64,000 bases of DNA from Acinetobacter baumannii (GTDB lineage Bacteria > Pseudomonadota > Gammaproteobacteria > Pseudomonadales > Moraxellaceae). Positions 9,821-19,524 of the stretch are shown in pieces. The stretch covers positions 1 to 64,000 of the forward strand of contig NZ_JADVOP010000020.1 in NCBI RefSeq assembly GCF_016508585.1. Reading direction: 5' to 3'. The position numbers and the translations under genes are program-made. The notes beneath the pieces were generated by a model. The model did not search any database, was not told the DNA's origin, and saw nothing but the letters and a program-made list of their open reading frames with translations. The first letter of the stretch is position 1. Each line of letters starts with the position of its first letter.

Positions 9821-10313
9821 GATTGCTTTCCTTGTGACATGACTTTTCAGTTACGACCAAAGCCATGTATAAATCTTTCTGCATTTTAAAAAATCAAATA
9901 TCTCATTCATCAACACCCCTGTTTTATACATAAAATACAGATAAATTGATAAATTTTGATCAAATCTAAAAAGTTGATTTAAAAAAAATTTTAGGTAAGG
10001 CCTTATATTGTTTGTAAAAAATCAAATAACTACAAACTTTTGAGGCAAAAAATAAGTTAAAAAAACAATAATTCAATTCTTTAAATAATGGAAATATATT
10101 TACATAGTTTGACCTCATAGGTTCAATTTTATTGACTTTAAAAAAGTAAATTCTTTATCTTTAGCCAATTTCTAAATCAATGCTTTGTGACATGGAATAT
10201 CAGGATTGTTTTGAAATATTTTCTTGAAAATGATGATTATAGTTTTATTGAATAACTGGAATAGCTGATATACTCTGACTCTAGTTCTTCATCAGTGGTT
10301 TTGGATTAATAGA
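9821..10313. other. 493-base divergent regulatory region
   Basis: Gene-free and very AT-rich. It separates the divergent acyl-CoA dehydrogenase operon and the TetR gene, so it should hold both promoters and any TetR operator. No confident operator palindrome or convincing short gene was seen. Confidence 0.5.
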
Positions 10314-10934
10314 ATGAGTTCAGTGCGCCAACAAAATTTTCTTCTCCGTAAAGAGAAAATTTTAGCAATGGCAGAAACCTTATTGCTTGATAATAATCAG
10401 GATATTACTTTAAGTGAGCTTGCTGCTGAACTTGATATTGCTAAAGGCACGATTTACAAGCACTTCAAAAGTAAAAACCAACTCTATCTAGAACTGATTA
10501 TCTTAAATGAGAGAAGACTCTTAGATATTTCCAAAGCGTACCATCACGACATTAAAATTTATGTCTCTCAATACATGCTGTATAACATGCTGAATTCAAA
10601 TCGTACCATTCTATTGCATGTTATTGAAGAACGACTCACCAATAACGAACGTAAGCTGAAAGACTTGTTTGAAGAACTTTATTCAATCCGTGAACAACGT
10701 ATTTTAGAAATTAAAGATCTCTTTGGTGCGCATCTGAAATCGCTCAACAGCATTATGTCGATCCGAGATTACCTGTCTTATATTTGGACGGTGACCTATG
10801 GTGCATCGCTACTGTTAAATTCAACCCATTATCAAAAGTCGATTGGCTCTCGCGAACGACTGATTAAACTTTATGTTAATCAAGCGCTTATGACACCAGA
10901 TAAATTAACTGATGCTGAACACCCTAACGAATGA
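10314..10934 (+). CDS. TetR/AcrR family transcriptional regulator
   Basis: A 206-residue regulator with the typical N-terminal TetR helix-turn-helix at about residues 17-62 (ITLSELAAELDIAKGTIYKHF-type recognition helix) and an all-helical ligand-binding C-terminal part with no informative motif. It is divergent from the acyl-CoA dehydrogenase-thiolase-CoA-transferase operon across a 493-base gap, an arrangement common for TetR repressors of fatty-acid or organic-acid catabolism that respond to acyl-CoAs. The target and ligand are inferred from position only. Confidence 0.9.
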   Translation: MSSVRQQNFLLRKEKILAMAETLLLDNNQDITLSELAAELDIAKGTIYKHFKSKNQLYLELIILNERRLLDISKAYHHDIKIYVSQYMLYNMLNSNRTILLHVIEERLTNNERKLKDLFEELYSIREQRILEIKDLFGAHLKSLNSIMSIRDYLSYIWTVTYGASLLLNSTHYQKSIGSRERLIKLYVNQALMTPDKLTDAEHPNE

Positions 10935-10989
10935 TGTTCTGCGCTGCTGTCAGGAAAATAGCGTATCCAACCCGAGTATCACCTGCACA

Positions 10990-11955
10990 CTATATATCCA
11001 ATTCATTTTGAGGACTGAGTAACTGACTGGGTAATGGCATGGAATTGACTTGACTAAAAATTTCATAACACATATGTCTGAGCCACTGATGGCTAGTTTT
11101 ATGGTGGCATGACATATGCCAATACTGCTTAATCGAATAAGTTGGAAATGAAATGGGTGCCGGGAAAATCTGTAGGTTCCCTCTTGATAATAATACTTCG
11201 CTCAAATAATACGGAACGGTAGCAATCGAGTCTGTATCTTGTACCACCAGTCCCACACCGAGATAACTTGGGATGCGCATCAACACATTGCGTTTTAAGT
11301 CCAGATTTAACAGCTCATTGGCAATATGGTAATGTCCCACCCCTGCATCAATATCAATGTGAGATTCACTCAAATATTGCTCAACCGTCATACTCTGCTG
11401 ACTTAAGCGTGGATGATCTTTCGAAGCAATCACCACATAAAACTGTTCAAATAATTTTTGTTGGTAGAATCCATTTTCCAATTGCGGCAAAAAACCAATG
11501 GCTAAATCAATTTCTCCATTTGCCATTTGATAGCTGGTTTCAGAGGTAATTGCACGAACATTCAATTTAACGTGTGGTGCATGTTGTTTCAGGTATTGAG
11601 AAATCTTTGGAAGCAAAACCAAATGCGAAACATCGGTCATGGCAACAGTAAACTGCTGGTGTGACGCCGTTTCGTCAAAGTTCACACTGAAATTATTGAT
11701 AATTTCAACCTTACTCAGTGCCTCACTCACCAATGGATAAAGTTGTTTCGATAACTCAGTCGGCACCATTTCATTGCCGATCCTTAAAAACAACGGATCA
11801 TTGTAGTGAGTACGAATTTTGTTCAGAATATTACTTACTGTAGGTTGGCTCATTGCTAAATGGTCCGCTGCCACAGACACACTTTTAAACTTATAGATAT
11901 AGTAAAAAATACTGAGCAACTTACAATCTAACTCAAACACGAAATTACATCTCAC
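10990..11955 (-). CDS. LysR family transcriptional regulator
   Basis: A 321-residue LysR-type regulator with an N-terminal winged helix-turn-helix (about residues 8-66; MSQPTVSNIL in the recognition helix) and a two-lobe substrate-binding domain from about residue 95. It faces the TetR gene tail to tail (55-base gap) and lies 122 bases downstream of the SDR gene on the same strand, without an obvious terminator between. The effector is unknown. The N-terminus begins MRCNFVFELDCKLL, slightly longer than the core HTH fold, and an internal start is possible. Confidence 0.9.
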   Translation of the reverse strand: MRCNFVFELDCKLLSIFYYIYKFKSVSVAADHLAMSQPTVSNILNKIRTHYNDPLFLRIGNEMVPTELSKQLYPLVSEALSKVEIINNFSVNFDETASHQQFTVAMTDVSHLVLLPKISQYLKQHAPHVKLNVRAITSETSYQMANGEIDLAIGFLPQLENGFYQQKLFEQFYVVIASKDHPRLSQQSMTVEQYLSESHIDIDAGVGHYHIANELLNLDLKRNVLMRIPSYLGVGLVVQDTDSIATVPYYLSEVLLSRGNLQIFPAPISFPTYSIKQYWHMSCHHKTSHQWLRHMCYEIFSQVNSMPLPSQLLSPQNELDI

Positions 11956-12077
11956 TCATTTGTGTATTCGGTAGTATATCTTCTGCTTTTTTATAAAAAT
12001 TGCCAATGTTTTAATGTACCGATTTTAAACAATCAGATCAGTGATTGAAAATCAGTACACTGCATCTGTTTCAATCT

Positions 12078-12905
12078 CTATTCTTTTACAAATAAATCAA
12101 CCATTAATTCATCTTCTGAATCAACATAGCGATATTCAGAAAAATCTGTGATACCAGACGCTCGAAGAATATCTTCATCAATCAGCAAACGTCCTGTCAA
12201 TGCACGCTGTTGACTGTTTAAAATATGATAAGCAGCATCTGCCATAATATTGGGTTTGCGTGCTTTGCTAAACAACGCCTTACCGCCTAAAGAAAATTCG
12301 ATTGCGGCAGTTGCAATGATTGTTCTTGGCCAAAGTGAATTTACACTCACGCCATAACTTGCAAATTCCTGATTCATTCCCAAAGTCAACATACTCATAC
12401 CATACTTAGTAATCGTATAAGGCGCATAACTCGCAAACCATTTTTCATCCAAATTCAAGGGCGGAGAGAGATTGAGAATATGCGGATTATCACTGTTTTT
12501 TAAATAGGGTAATGCGGCCTGACTGCATACCATTACTGCACGGGTATTAATTTGATACATCAAATCAAAACGATTGGGATCGAGTAGCTCTACGCCAGAT
12601 AATTTAATTGCACCTGCATTGTTAATCAAAATATCAATGCCACCAAAATGCGCTGCAGCCTGTTGCATTGCTAAAGCGACCGCAGTTTGGTCTCTCACAT
12701 CCAGCTGAATGGCTAACGACTGACCACCTGCTGCTTCGACTTCTTCCGCGACGGTAAAAATCGAACCGCCTAATTTGGGATGCTCCTCTGCTGATTTAGC
12801 CGCTATCACAATATTTGCACCGTCTTTTGCTGCTTTCAGTGCAATTTCTCTTCCAATTCCACGGCTTGCACCTGTAATAAAAAGTGTTTTTCCTTGAAGT
12901 GACAT
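12078..12905 (-). CDS. SDR family oxidoreductase (HSDL2/AtuG-like)
   Basis: NAD(P)-dependent short-chain dehydrogenase of 275 residues. It has the Rossmann motif TGASRGIG near residue 11, the NNAG motif, a Ser in LNLSPP in place of the usual serine region, and the catalytic YTITK (Tyr-x-x-x-Lys). The NLSPPLNL sequence and the C-terminal ADAAYHIL segment are typical of the HSDL2-like subgroup, which also includes AtuG of terpene catabolism. Substrate is not predictable. It lies between the LysR gene and the organosulfur-type oxidoreductases on the same strand. Confidence 0.88.
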   Translation of the reverse strand: MSLQGKTLFITGASRGIGREIALKAAKDGANIVIAAKSAEEHPKLGGSIFTVAEEVEAAGGQSLAIQLDVRDQTAVALAMQQAAAHFGGIDILINNAGAIKLSGVELLDPNRFDLMYQINTRAVMVCSQAALPYLKNSDNPHILNLSPPLNLDEKWFASYAPYTITKYGMSMLTLGMNQEFASYGVSVNSLWPRTIIATAAIEFSLGGKALFSKARKPNIMADAAYHILNSQQRALTGRLLIDEDILRASGITDFSEYRYVDSEDELMVDLFVKE

Positions 12906-13037
12906 GACATCCTCTTTGTATTTGTTCTAAGCTCTCCAATTTACTGAATTTTGTTATGTTGTTGTAGTAGTAAATCCATTAATTTATATACTCATGAGTA
13001 CATTAATTATTTTATCTTTTGTCTGTTTTAAAAATCA

Positions 13038-13059
13038 ACAGCTTGCATAAGCAAGCTGT
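13038..13059 (-). terminator. hairpin terminator after the 13078-14334 gene
   Basis: ACAGCTTGC and GCAAGCTGT form a nine-base stem with an ATAA tetraloop. On the leftward strand the hairpin is followed by a T-rich stretch. It lies 19 bases past the stop of the SfnB/DszC-like gene. Confidence 0.75.
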
Positions 13060-13077
13060 GGGTAATCATTATCATTT

Positions 13078-14334
13078 TTACGCTGCACCGACTTTTGGAC
13101 TTGCACCAATCTGCCAAACGAATGGCAGAGGTTCACGGTTTACTTCCCAGTCTCCAATTACTTTCTCCTTATAAACTAAAGGATTATGTGAAGCAACCAC
13201 ACGCGCGTTTCGCCAAAAGCGATCGAGCTGCTTAGATGTGCTACTGGCTGATGCACCCAACGAATTAAATAATTGACTGGTTAAATCCAGCAGCAAATCC
13301 GAGATCACCACTTGACCTTGTGCAGATTCAAGTTCGGCATCATTATTCGCCTGAATGTTTTTGACTTCAGACTCTCCAAAATGGCTAAGATATGCTTGCT
13401 GTAAAGCTTCTGCCGTTCGCAAGGTAATGGTTTCACTGGCATAGGCCTGTGCAGATGCTTTGCCTATCACTTGTAAAATTTGCGGGTCATTTCGGACAAG
13501 ATCCGCATTGCCATGACTGAAAATACGATCACGCTTTTGCACTTCATGCGTAAATGCTGCAACAGCAGATTGCGCAATCCCCGTCAAGGTTGCCAAATGA
13601 ATGACTTGATAAAATGCTGTTTGATATTTAAAGCGCTGTTCAAAAGGCAATATATGATCACGTTCAATTGCAACATCGGTTAAGCTTAATGTACCGCTTC
13701 CCGTAGTCTTTTGCCCAAAACCATCCCAATCATCCAATACCTGTACGCCTGAAGCATGGCGAGAAATTGCTGCAATCACATGTTGATCCGTTGTTTCATC
13801 ATAGGCAAATAAATCGACCCAATCGGCAAAAATAGTTCCTGTTGAGTAATACTTTTTCCCATTCACCAGTAATTGATTGTTTTTTTGTTTTACTCTGGTG
13901 ATCACATCCCCAATTTTTACCTGACCAATTTCAGTCCAAGCATTTCCGATGAGATCACCTTGAACAAAACGTTTAAACCACAGCGCTTGATCAGCAACTT
14001 TATGGGCATTTAAACGGTCTTCAACAAAGGCAAAATGCCCACGCAGTGCCTGAACGATATTAGAATCTGCTTTGGCAAGCTCTATAAGCAACTGAAAAAG
14101 TTGTGGTAAAGAGACACCATCACCACCGAACTTCACAGGGACCCGAAGTGCCCCAAAACCCACTTGTTTTAACCAGTTGATCTGTTCATAGGGCAATGAA
14201 CGCTGCTGTTCACGCGCTCGTGTTCCTTCAGCAATTTTTTCGAAAATTGGACGATACTTAGCTGCAACTTTCTCATAATTGGCTGCGGTTGATAGCTCAT
14301 CATTAATATTGGTTTGAATGTTTTGTTGACTCAT
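13078..14334 (-). CDS. acyl-CoA dehydrogenase-fold flavin monooxygenase (SfnB/DszC-like)
   Basis: A 418-residue flavoprotein of the acyl-CoA dehydrogenase superfamily, in the branch that includes SfnB and dibenzothiophene monooxygenase DszC, which use reduced flavin and oxygen rather than oxidise acyl-CoA. Supporting sequence features are the missing acyl-CoA catalytic glutamate motif, the DWDGFGQKTTGSGTL segment in the middle domain, and the C-terminal DRFWRNAR motif shared with the next gene. Only 32 bases separate it from the upstream paralogue, so they form an operon. A role in releasing sulfur from organosulfur compounds is inferred from family and neighbours. Confidence 0.8.
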   Translation of the reverse strand: MSQQNIQTNINDELSTAANYEKVAAKYRPIFEKIAEGTRAREQQRSLPYEQINWLKQVGFGALRVPVKFGGDGVSLPQLFQLLIELAKADSNIVQALRGHFAFVEDRLNAHKVADQALWFKRFVQGDLIGNAWTEIGQVKIGDVITRVKQKNNQLLVNGKKYYSTGTIFADWVDLFAYDETTDQHVIAAISRHASGVQVLDDWDGFGQKTTGSGTLSLTDVAIERDHILPFEQRFKYQTAFYQVIHLATLTGIAQSAVAAFTHEVQKRDRIFSHGNADLVRNDPQILQVIGKASAQAYASETITLRTAEALQQAYLSHFGESEVKNIQANNDAELESAQGQVVISDLLLDLTSQLFNSLGASASSTSKQLDRFWRNARVVASHNPLVYKEKVIGDWEVNREPLPFVWQIGASPKVGAA

Positions 14335-14366
14335 ATTGGCGCTCCATTATCTGATTGTTACTGTCC

Positions 14367-15626
14367 TTAACTCCACGCATGACGTGGCAAGTGAATGTTA
14401 TTTAAATAATAATTACCAACCAAATTAAATTTCCAACGTACTGGGTCATGTAAAGTATGGGTACGTGCGTTACGCCAATGGCGGTCTAAATTCAACTCAG
14501 ATAAAGTTGAACGTGTGCCTGATAACTCAAACAATTTATTGGATGCCAAAATCGCAATTTCTGTGGTCAATACTTTTGCCTCAGCCACCAACAATGTCGC
14601 TTCATTGGCATGCGTTTCTGAAGGTTGCGCGATGGCTAGATCAATTGCATCACCTGCCAAATCTAAAACCGCTTCAGCTGCTCTTAATTTAATTTTTAAT
14701 TCACCAATATTAGCGATGGTATAAGGATCATCGGATGCTTTTTCCAAACCAGAATCTACCCAAGGACGCGAATGCAGTCTCACATATTGAATGGTTTCGT
14801 CAATCGCACCGCGTGCAATGCCAGCATCGACAGCAGCTTGAATAAACTGTGAAATTGCACCTGCAACTGTTGGTTTTTCAAAAGCTTTATATATCGGTAC
14901 AATATATTGGGCATCCACCTTTACCTGTTTCAATACAACTGTGCCACTTGCTGTAGTCCGTTGTCCAAAACCAGACCAGTCATTAATCACCTCTAGCCCA
15001 GCCGTGGTTCGGGGAGTTAATGCCACAACTGGTAAACCTTCTTCATTGACCGCGACTACAGGTACCCAATGTGCTAACAATGCACCTGTAGCAAAAAATT
15101 TCTGTCCATTGATTTCATAGCCCTGCGTTGTTTGATGAATTTTCGTTTCCAAATCAGCAACTGTCTTGCTGCCTTTTTCTGAAAAGGCATTTCCTAAACG
15201 ACGCCCTTTTAATATCTCTGCAAAGAAAAACTTTTGCTGCTCCAGGCTAGCATCCAAACGTAAATGTTCGATAAATGCCCAATGGTTTTGCGCGATCTGC
15301 CCTAAAGAAGGATCAACACTTGAAATCGTTTTTACCACTTCAGCTAAAGTTCGATATTTTACTTCTGCGCCACCGAAAGATTTAGGAATATTAATTCCCC
15401 ACAAACCACTTTGTGAATATTGCTGTATCTCAGCCAGAGGTAGACGACGCTCATAGTCTCGCTGTGAAGCTTCTTTGGCAAACTCTTTCGCCAAAGCTTG
15501 AGCGACTTGAATGGCTTCTGCATCCGATTGAATCACATGTGCATCTTGGTTGAGTTCAAAAAAATGTAAAGGTACAGCCGTCTGTGAAGAAAATTTTTCT
15601 TGGTTTAAATCAGTCATTGTTGTCAC
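14367..15626 (-). CDS. SfnB family sulfur acquisition oxidoreductase
   Basis: A 419-residue flavoprotein of the acyl-CoA dehydrogenase fold. The sequence closely matches the SfnB-type pattern: YERRLPLAEI and GLWGINIPKSFGG near the N-terminus, SVDPSLGQIAQNHWAF, DWSGFGQRTTASGTV and a C-terminal RHWRNARTHTLHDP. In pseudomonads SfnB belongs to dimethylsulfone and sulfonate use under sulfate limitation. It is paralogous to the neighbouring 13078-14334 product. The cofactor partner (a flavin reductase) is not encoded next to it. Confidence 0.85.
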   Translation of the reverse strand: MTTMTDLNQEKFSSQTAVPLHFFELNQDAHVIQSDAEAIQVAQALAKEFAKEASQRDYERRLPLAEIQQYSQSGLWGINIPKSFGGAEVKYRTLAEVVKTISSVDPSLGQIAQNHWAFIEHLRLDASLEQQKFFFAEILKGRRLGNAFSEKGSKTVADLETKIHQTTQGYEINGQKFFATGALLAHWVPVVAVNEEGLPVVALTPRTTAGLEVINDWSGFGQRTTASGTVVLKQVKVDAQYIVPIYKAFEKPTVAGAISQFIQAAVDAGIARGAIDETIQYVRLHSRPWVDSGLEKASDDPYTIANIGELKIKLRAAEAVLDLAGDAIDLAIAQPSETHANEATLLVAEAKVLTTEIAILASNKLFELSGTRSTLSELNLDRHWRNARTHTLHDPVRWKFNLVGNYYLNNIHLPRHAWS

Positions 15627-15952
15627 TCTCTTAAAATAAGCATGACCTTAAACTAGCATTATTCTTTTAGTTCATTTATATAAATAAATGCATTCAATAT
15701 TCAAAAAAGAAAGTACTAATTTATGATTAAAATGTATAGTTAATAAAATCAAAAAATAATGCCCACATAATGTGGACATTATTTTAACTGATCATGAATT
15801 ATTTCCAAGACATGCCTATTGCCGATTATTTTATTAGACAGAATTTTTTAAATAGCCTTTCATCATCAAATAAAACCTCTAACACAGGCTTACATCATCA
15901 ACAGCAATGTTCAGTCAAACCTAAGCAAAACTCGAAAACAAATCGAAATCAT
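15627..15952. other. 326-base gap with one terminator
   Basis: Lies between two leftward genes. It contains the terminator at 15755-15785 for the upstream monooxygenase gene, and the promoter of the SfnB-like operon must lie between that hairpin and 15626. A rightward frame at 15794-16042 runs into the monooxygenase gene and lacks support. Confidence 0.5.
15755..15785 (-). terminator. terminator of the 15953-17344 monooxygenase gene
   Basis: AATAATG, then CCACAT, pair with ATGTGG and CATTATT with one internal mismatch and a one-base loop. Read leftward, a run of six T's ends the hairpin. It separates the monooxygenase transcript from the SfnB-like pair. Confidence 0.75.
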
Positions 15953-17344
15953 TTAACTGGCATGTGCGAATTTATTTTTAGTGCCTTGACGGTATTTTGC
16001 GCCACGATGATTTTCTGCCAGATGTGGACCATGTCCAAATAATTTTTCTCTTAACGTACCATGACCATATTCAGTTTGATAAACCCCGCGTCGCTGTAAC
16101 TCAGGGACAATAAAATCTACAACATCGATAAAAGTCTGATGCGCCAAAATATAAGCCAGATTAAAACCATCAACGTCAGTTTCTTCAATCCAGTGTTGCA
16201 ATTCATCGGCAACCGTTTGAGCTGAACCGACAATTACAGGACCATTTCCACCAACACTGTTCCATTGCGCAATTTCTTCTATTGTCCAGATACGATCAGG
16301 ATCCGCATTAACATATGCATCCAACATTGATTGGATGGCATTGGTTTCAATATATTCCACTCTATCTTTCGCTTGATATTGTGAGAAATCCACACCAGAC
16401 CAACCGGAAACTAATGTTAGCGCACCATCATAGCTACCGTAGCTTTGATACTCTTTAAATTTAGCATCTGCCTTTTGATCCGTTTCATCCGTCACAATAG
16501 ACAACAATGTATATATTTTCACGCTATAAGGATCACGTCCTTCCTCACGCAATTTCTGGCGTATGCTCTGAACAATTTTTTTCGCAGCAATTTTTGAAGG
16601 CGGTGCAATGAAAATGCATTCTGCATTTTGACTGGCAAACTTTTGCCCACGAGTGGATGCACCGGCTTGATACAATACAGGCGTTCGTTGCGGGGACGGT
16701 TCACAAATATGGATACCAGGTACTTTAAAATATTTACCTTCATGTAAGATCGGATGAACTTTTGTATGATCTGCAAATCGACCTGCATGTTTATCTCTTA
16801 AAACCGCACCATCTTCCCATGAACCCTCCCAAAGCTTATACAGTACTTCTAAATACTCATCCGCGACTTCATAACGGTCATCGTGATTGAGCTGTGCACT
16901 TAATCCGAGGTTTTTAGAGCCACTTTCCAAATAAGAAGTGACAATATTCCACCCAACCCTCCCCTTGGTCAAATGATCCAGAGTACTGATTCTTCTGGCA
17001 AAGGGATAAGGGTGTTCAAATGAAATAGAGGTTGTGACACCAAAACCCAAATGCTGCGTAACTGCTGCCATAGCGGGGACAATTTGCAGTGGATCATTTA
17101 CAGGAACCTGTACTGCACCTGTTAAGGCATGTTCAGCGCTCTGATGATAAACATCATAAATTCCAAGCACATCTGCAATGAAAATCCCATCAAATAAACC
17201 CTTCTCTAAAATTTTGGCTAGATCGGTCCAATATTCAATGTCTTTATATTCTGTAGAACGGTCTGATGGATGGCGCCATAACCCAGGGGATTGATGCGCA
17301 ATACAATTCATTTCAAAAGCATTAAAGCTAATTTGCTTAGTCAT
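15953..17344 (-). CDS. LLM-class flavin-dependent monooxygenase (NtaA/SnaA/DszA/SoxA type)
   Basis: A 463-residue FMNH2-dependent monooxygenase of the luciferase-like fold. Family features are the N-terminal FEMNCIAHQSPGLWRHP, the GLFDGIFIADVLG segment, GRVGWNIVTSYLESG in the flavin-binding barrel, YQAGASTRGQKFA, and a C-terminal FVPELQRRG-like ending (VPELQRRGVYQ). Members oxidise nitrilotriacetate, EDTA, dibenzothiophene sulfone or similar compounds, and the exact substrate cannot be read from sequence. With two SfnB/DszC-like genes just downstream, organosulfur oxidation is the best inference. No dedicated flavin reductase or ABC uptake genes adjoin it. Confidence 0.88.
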   Translation of the reverse strand: MTKQISFNAFEMNCIAHQSPGLWRHPSDRSTEYKDIEYWTDLAKILEKGLFDGIFIADVLGIYDVYHQSAEHALTGAVQVPVNDPLQIVPAMAAVTQHLGFGVTTSISFEHPYPFARRISTLDHLTKGRVGWNIVTSYLESGSKNLGLSAQLNHDDRYEVADEYLEVLYKLWEGSWEDGAVLRDKHAGRFADHTKVHPILHEGKYFKVPGIHICEPSPQRTPVLYQAGASTRGQKFASQNAECIFIAPPSKIAAKKIVQSIRQKLREEGRDPYSVKIYTLLSIVTDETDQKADAKFKEYQSYGSYDGALTLVSGWSGVDFSQYQAKDRVEYIETNAIQSMLDAYVNADPDRIWTIEEIAQWNSVGGNGPVIVGSAQTVADELQHWIEETDVDGFNLAYILAHQTFIDVVDFIVPELQRRGVYQTEYGHGTLREKLFGHGPHLAENHRGAKYRQGTKNKFAHAS

Positions 17345-17781
17345 TACTATTCAACATCGATATTCATAATATTTTTTATCCTATGCCATTTATCTTTATT
17401 CTTTTATCTTAATATCTTCGATGATTATCACGAAAGTTTTTATCATATTTTATGGCTTAGATATATCATTTCATCACATAGCCCTGTTTAAAATACAACT
17501 TGAATAAATCGCCTTGCAATTGATATTGTCATTTATTGGGCAGAAATAATAAATAAACTGAGTTGAATAAAACTATTGATGAAACACAATCATCGAAAAC
17601 ATCATCCGCAACTGTTTGAGGCAGGACTATTTTTATCGTGTATTGTTTTTGCGACCGATTAAACAGGCGGGTGTCTAACCAATTTTATGCTGAACCGCAT
17701 ATCACTGCGAGACGGTGATCCTTGTGGAGCTGCTCCTCACGCCAAAATTAAAATACAGTTATGTCAATCGCAGGTTAAATA
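17345..17781. other. 437-base gap between monooxygenase and EamA genes
   Basis: Contains the promoter region of the leftward monooxygenase gene. The part at about 17600-17750 is less AT-rich than its surroundings and might be a decayed gene, but frames on both strands are broken by stops and no protein family was recognised. Confidence 0.4.
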
Positions 17782-18690
17782 TTAAGTTTTAATTTTTTCA
17801 GCAAGTCTTTTACTGGCTTTAAAATCTTTATAGAAATATAAAAATAAACCACAAATCAACACTGCTGCACCAACAAATACCGTTATCGTCAGTTTTTCAT
17901 TATTCAACATAGCTCCCAAAAACATGGCAATCATGGGAGTCATCACTGTTGTTAACGATAATGTCGTTGCTTTAATATTTTGAACCAATTTAAAGTAACA
18001 GAACATCGCCAGCAATGATGCCATTAACACAGTATAAATCAGTGCAAATAGTGATTTGGTTTCCGGGATATGGGTTGGAGCATGTTGCCAGATAAACGGA
18101 ATAAGACAACTTGCGGCTAAGGTTGAAACAAAAATTGAGCCCGTTGCTTGCGCCATCGGCAACACGTCTGCATTCACTTTTTTAACCCAAAAAATTGACA
18201 AGGCATAAGTAAATACACTCATTAACATCAATCCAATGCCAATAGGATGAACGTGCTGACTTGCGCTGCCACTCATGCAGATGATTGCTAAACCGCATAC
18301 AGCCACCAACATACCCAACCATTGAATTCCAAGCAAACGTTGACCAAAACCAAAGCGACCAATCAATCCTGCCATAATTGGCGCTAAACCGAACATCAGC
18401 GCAATAATTCCTGAACTTAAATAACTGGTTGCGGCATAAGTGAAAATCTGCGAACCAATCAAACTGAATGATCCGGCTAGGTAACTGTGTAAAGCAATTT
18501 TATTGAGCGGTAGTTTGACTTTGAGAATAAAAAGTAAAATGAGTGCAATCGGCAATGCAATAAAAAAACGCAATACCAATGCCCACATCATATGTAAATC
18601 AGCCACACTCCAAACAATCGCCAAAGGCGTACTTGCCCAAATGAAGACCAGTAAAATATAGGTCGTCACCAGGTTGGATTTGGAAGGCAT
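17782..18690 (-). CDS. EamA/DMT family transporter
   Basis: A 302-residue inner-membrane protein with about ten hydrophobic helices arranged as two EamA repeats, the drug/metabolite transporter pattern (RhaT/YdcZ/PecM relatives). Typical segments are VFIWASTPLAIVWSV at the N-terminus and GLAPIMAGLIGRFGFGQRL in the first repeat. It ends in a basic cytoplasmic tail (KASKRLAEKIKT). The substrate is unknown; such proteins usually export amino acids or metabolites. It is a single gene with its own promoter region. Confidence 0.9.
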   Translation of the reverse strand: MPSKSNLVTTYILLVFIWASTPLAIVWSVADLHMMWALVLRFFIALPIALILLFILKVKLPLNKIALHSYLAGSFSLIGSQIFTYAATSYLSSGIIALMFGLAPIMAGLIGRFGFGQRLLGIQWLGMLVAVCGLAIICMSGSASQHVHPIGIGLMLMSVFTYALSIFWVKKVNADVLPMAQATGSIFVSTLAASCLIPFIWQHAPTHIPETKSLFALIYTVLMASLLAMFCYFKLVQNIKATTLSLTTVMTPMIAMFLGAMLNNEKLTITVFVGAAVLICGLFLYFYKDFKASKRLAEKIKT

Positions 18691-18790
18691 AATGGGTCCT
18701 GTAAGTGATCAGTTCAATTCAATGGTTACGGTGTTCAAGAGGATAAGATCAAGCCATTATAAAAATTCAGAATAAACGCCTCAACATGGC

Positions 18791-19306
18791 TTAGATCGAA
18801 GTTTTCCGTTTCTGCTTTTGAATTGTTTGGTCTAGACTACTCGAAAATTCACGTTTATCTCGTTCAGAAATTGGCGGTGGTCCACCTGTTTGTACACCGG
18901 CTCCACGCAAGGTATCCATAAAATCACGTAAATGCAGCCGAGCTTTTACATTGGCTGAGGTATACACCTCTCCACGTGGATGGATTGCAACACCACCTTT
19001 TTCAATCACCTGGGCAGCTAAAGGAATATCTTGAGTAATCACAATATCATGCTCGCCCATGCGCTCAACAATCTCTCGGTCGGCCTGATCGGCGCCAGAC
19101 ATCGCTTGAATTGAATTAATTCGAACCGAAGGCGTAATGCCAACCGGTTGATTGGCAACAAAAGTGACTTCAAGTTGATAACGATCAGAAGCACGTAAAA
19201 TCACTTCACGAAGAATTTTAGGCAAAGCATCTGCATCGACCCAAAGTTTAAATGGCAGCACAAAACATCTCGAATCAAGATTTTCCACCATTTTAGCAAA
19301 ATGCAT
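18791..19306 (-). CDS. YaiI/YqxD family protein (UPF0178, DUF188)
   Basis: A 171-residue conserved protein of unknown function. The motifs [33 protein letters not shown] and [14 protein letters not shown] are the family hallmarks; the acidic residues resemble a PIN/NYN-type nuclease fold, which is an inference from family literature. Most homologues begin just before (M)[12 protein letters not shown], whereas here that codon is CTG. The ATG at 19306 has an AGGA eight bases upstream and adds about 18 residues, so the start is uncertain; the GTG next to the CTG is the alternative. Confidence 0.88.
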   Translation of the reverse strand: MHFAKMVENLDSRCFVLPFKLWVDADALPKILREVILRASDRYQLEVTFVANQPVGITPSVRINSIQAMSGADQADREIVERMGEHDIVITQDIPLAAQVIEKGGVAIHPRGEVYTSANVKARLHLRDFMDTLRGAGVQTGGPPPISERDKREFSSSLDQTIQKQKRKTSI

Positions 19307-19524
19307 CTGGCGTGTCCTATGCTTATTATTTTATTTGCTTCGAATATCGCGATGTCATGTTTATCTTCACACAACATTGTTATTTTGCTCATTAAAAATA
19401 CAAGCCAAGCGCTTCTTGTCGAAAATTCGCTTTAATCTTATGGTTTTTCTTGTGATTTTACATTTCGTGACTTGAAATTTACTGATCATCCTCGATTTAA
19501 TAGAATAAGAGAGGCATTCAATAC

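Noticed and set aside
17579..17662. Short rightward frame starting MKHNHRKHHPQ
   Set aside because: 27 residues, no ribosome site, no terminator, no recognisable feature.
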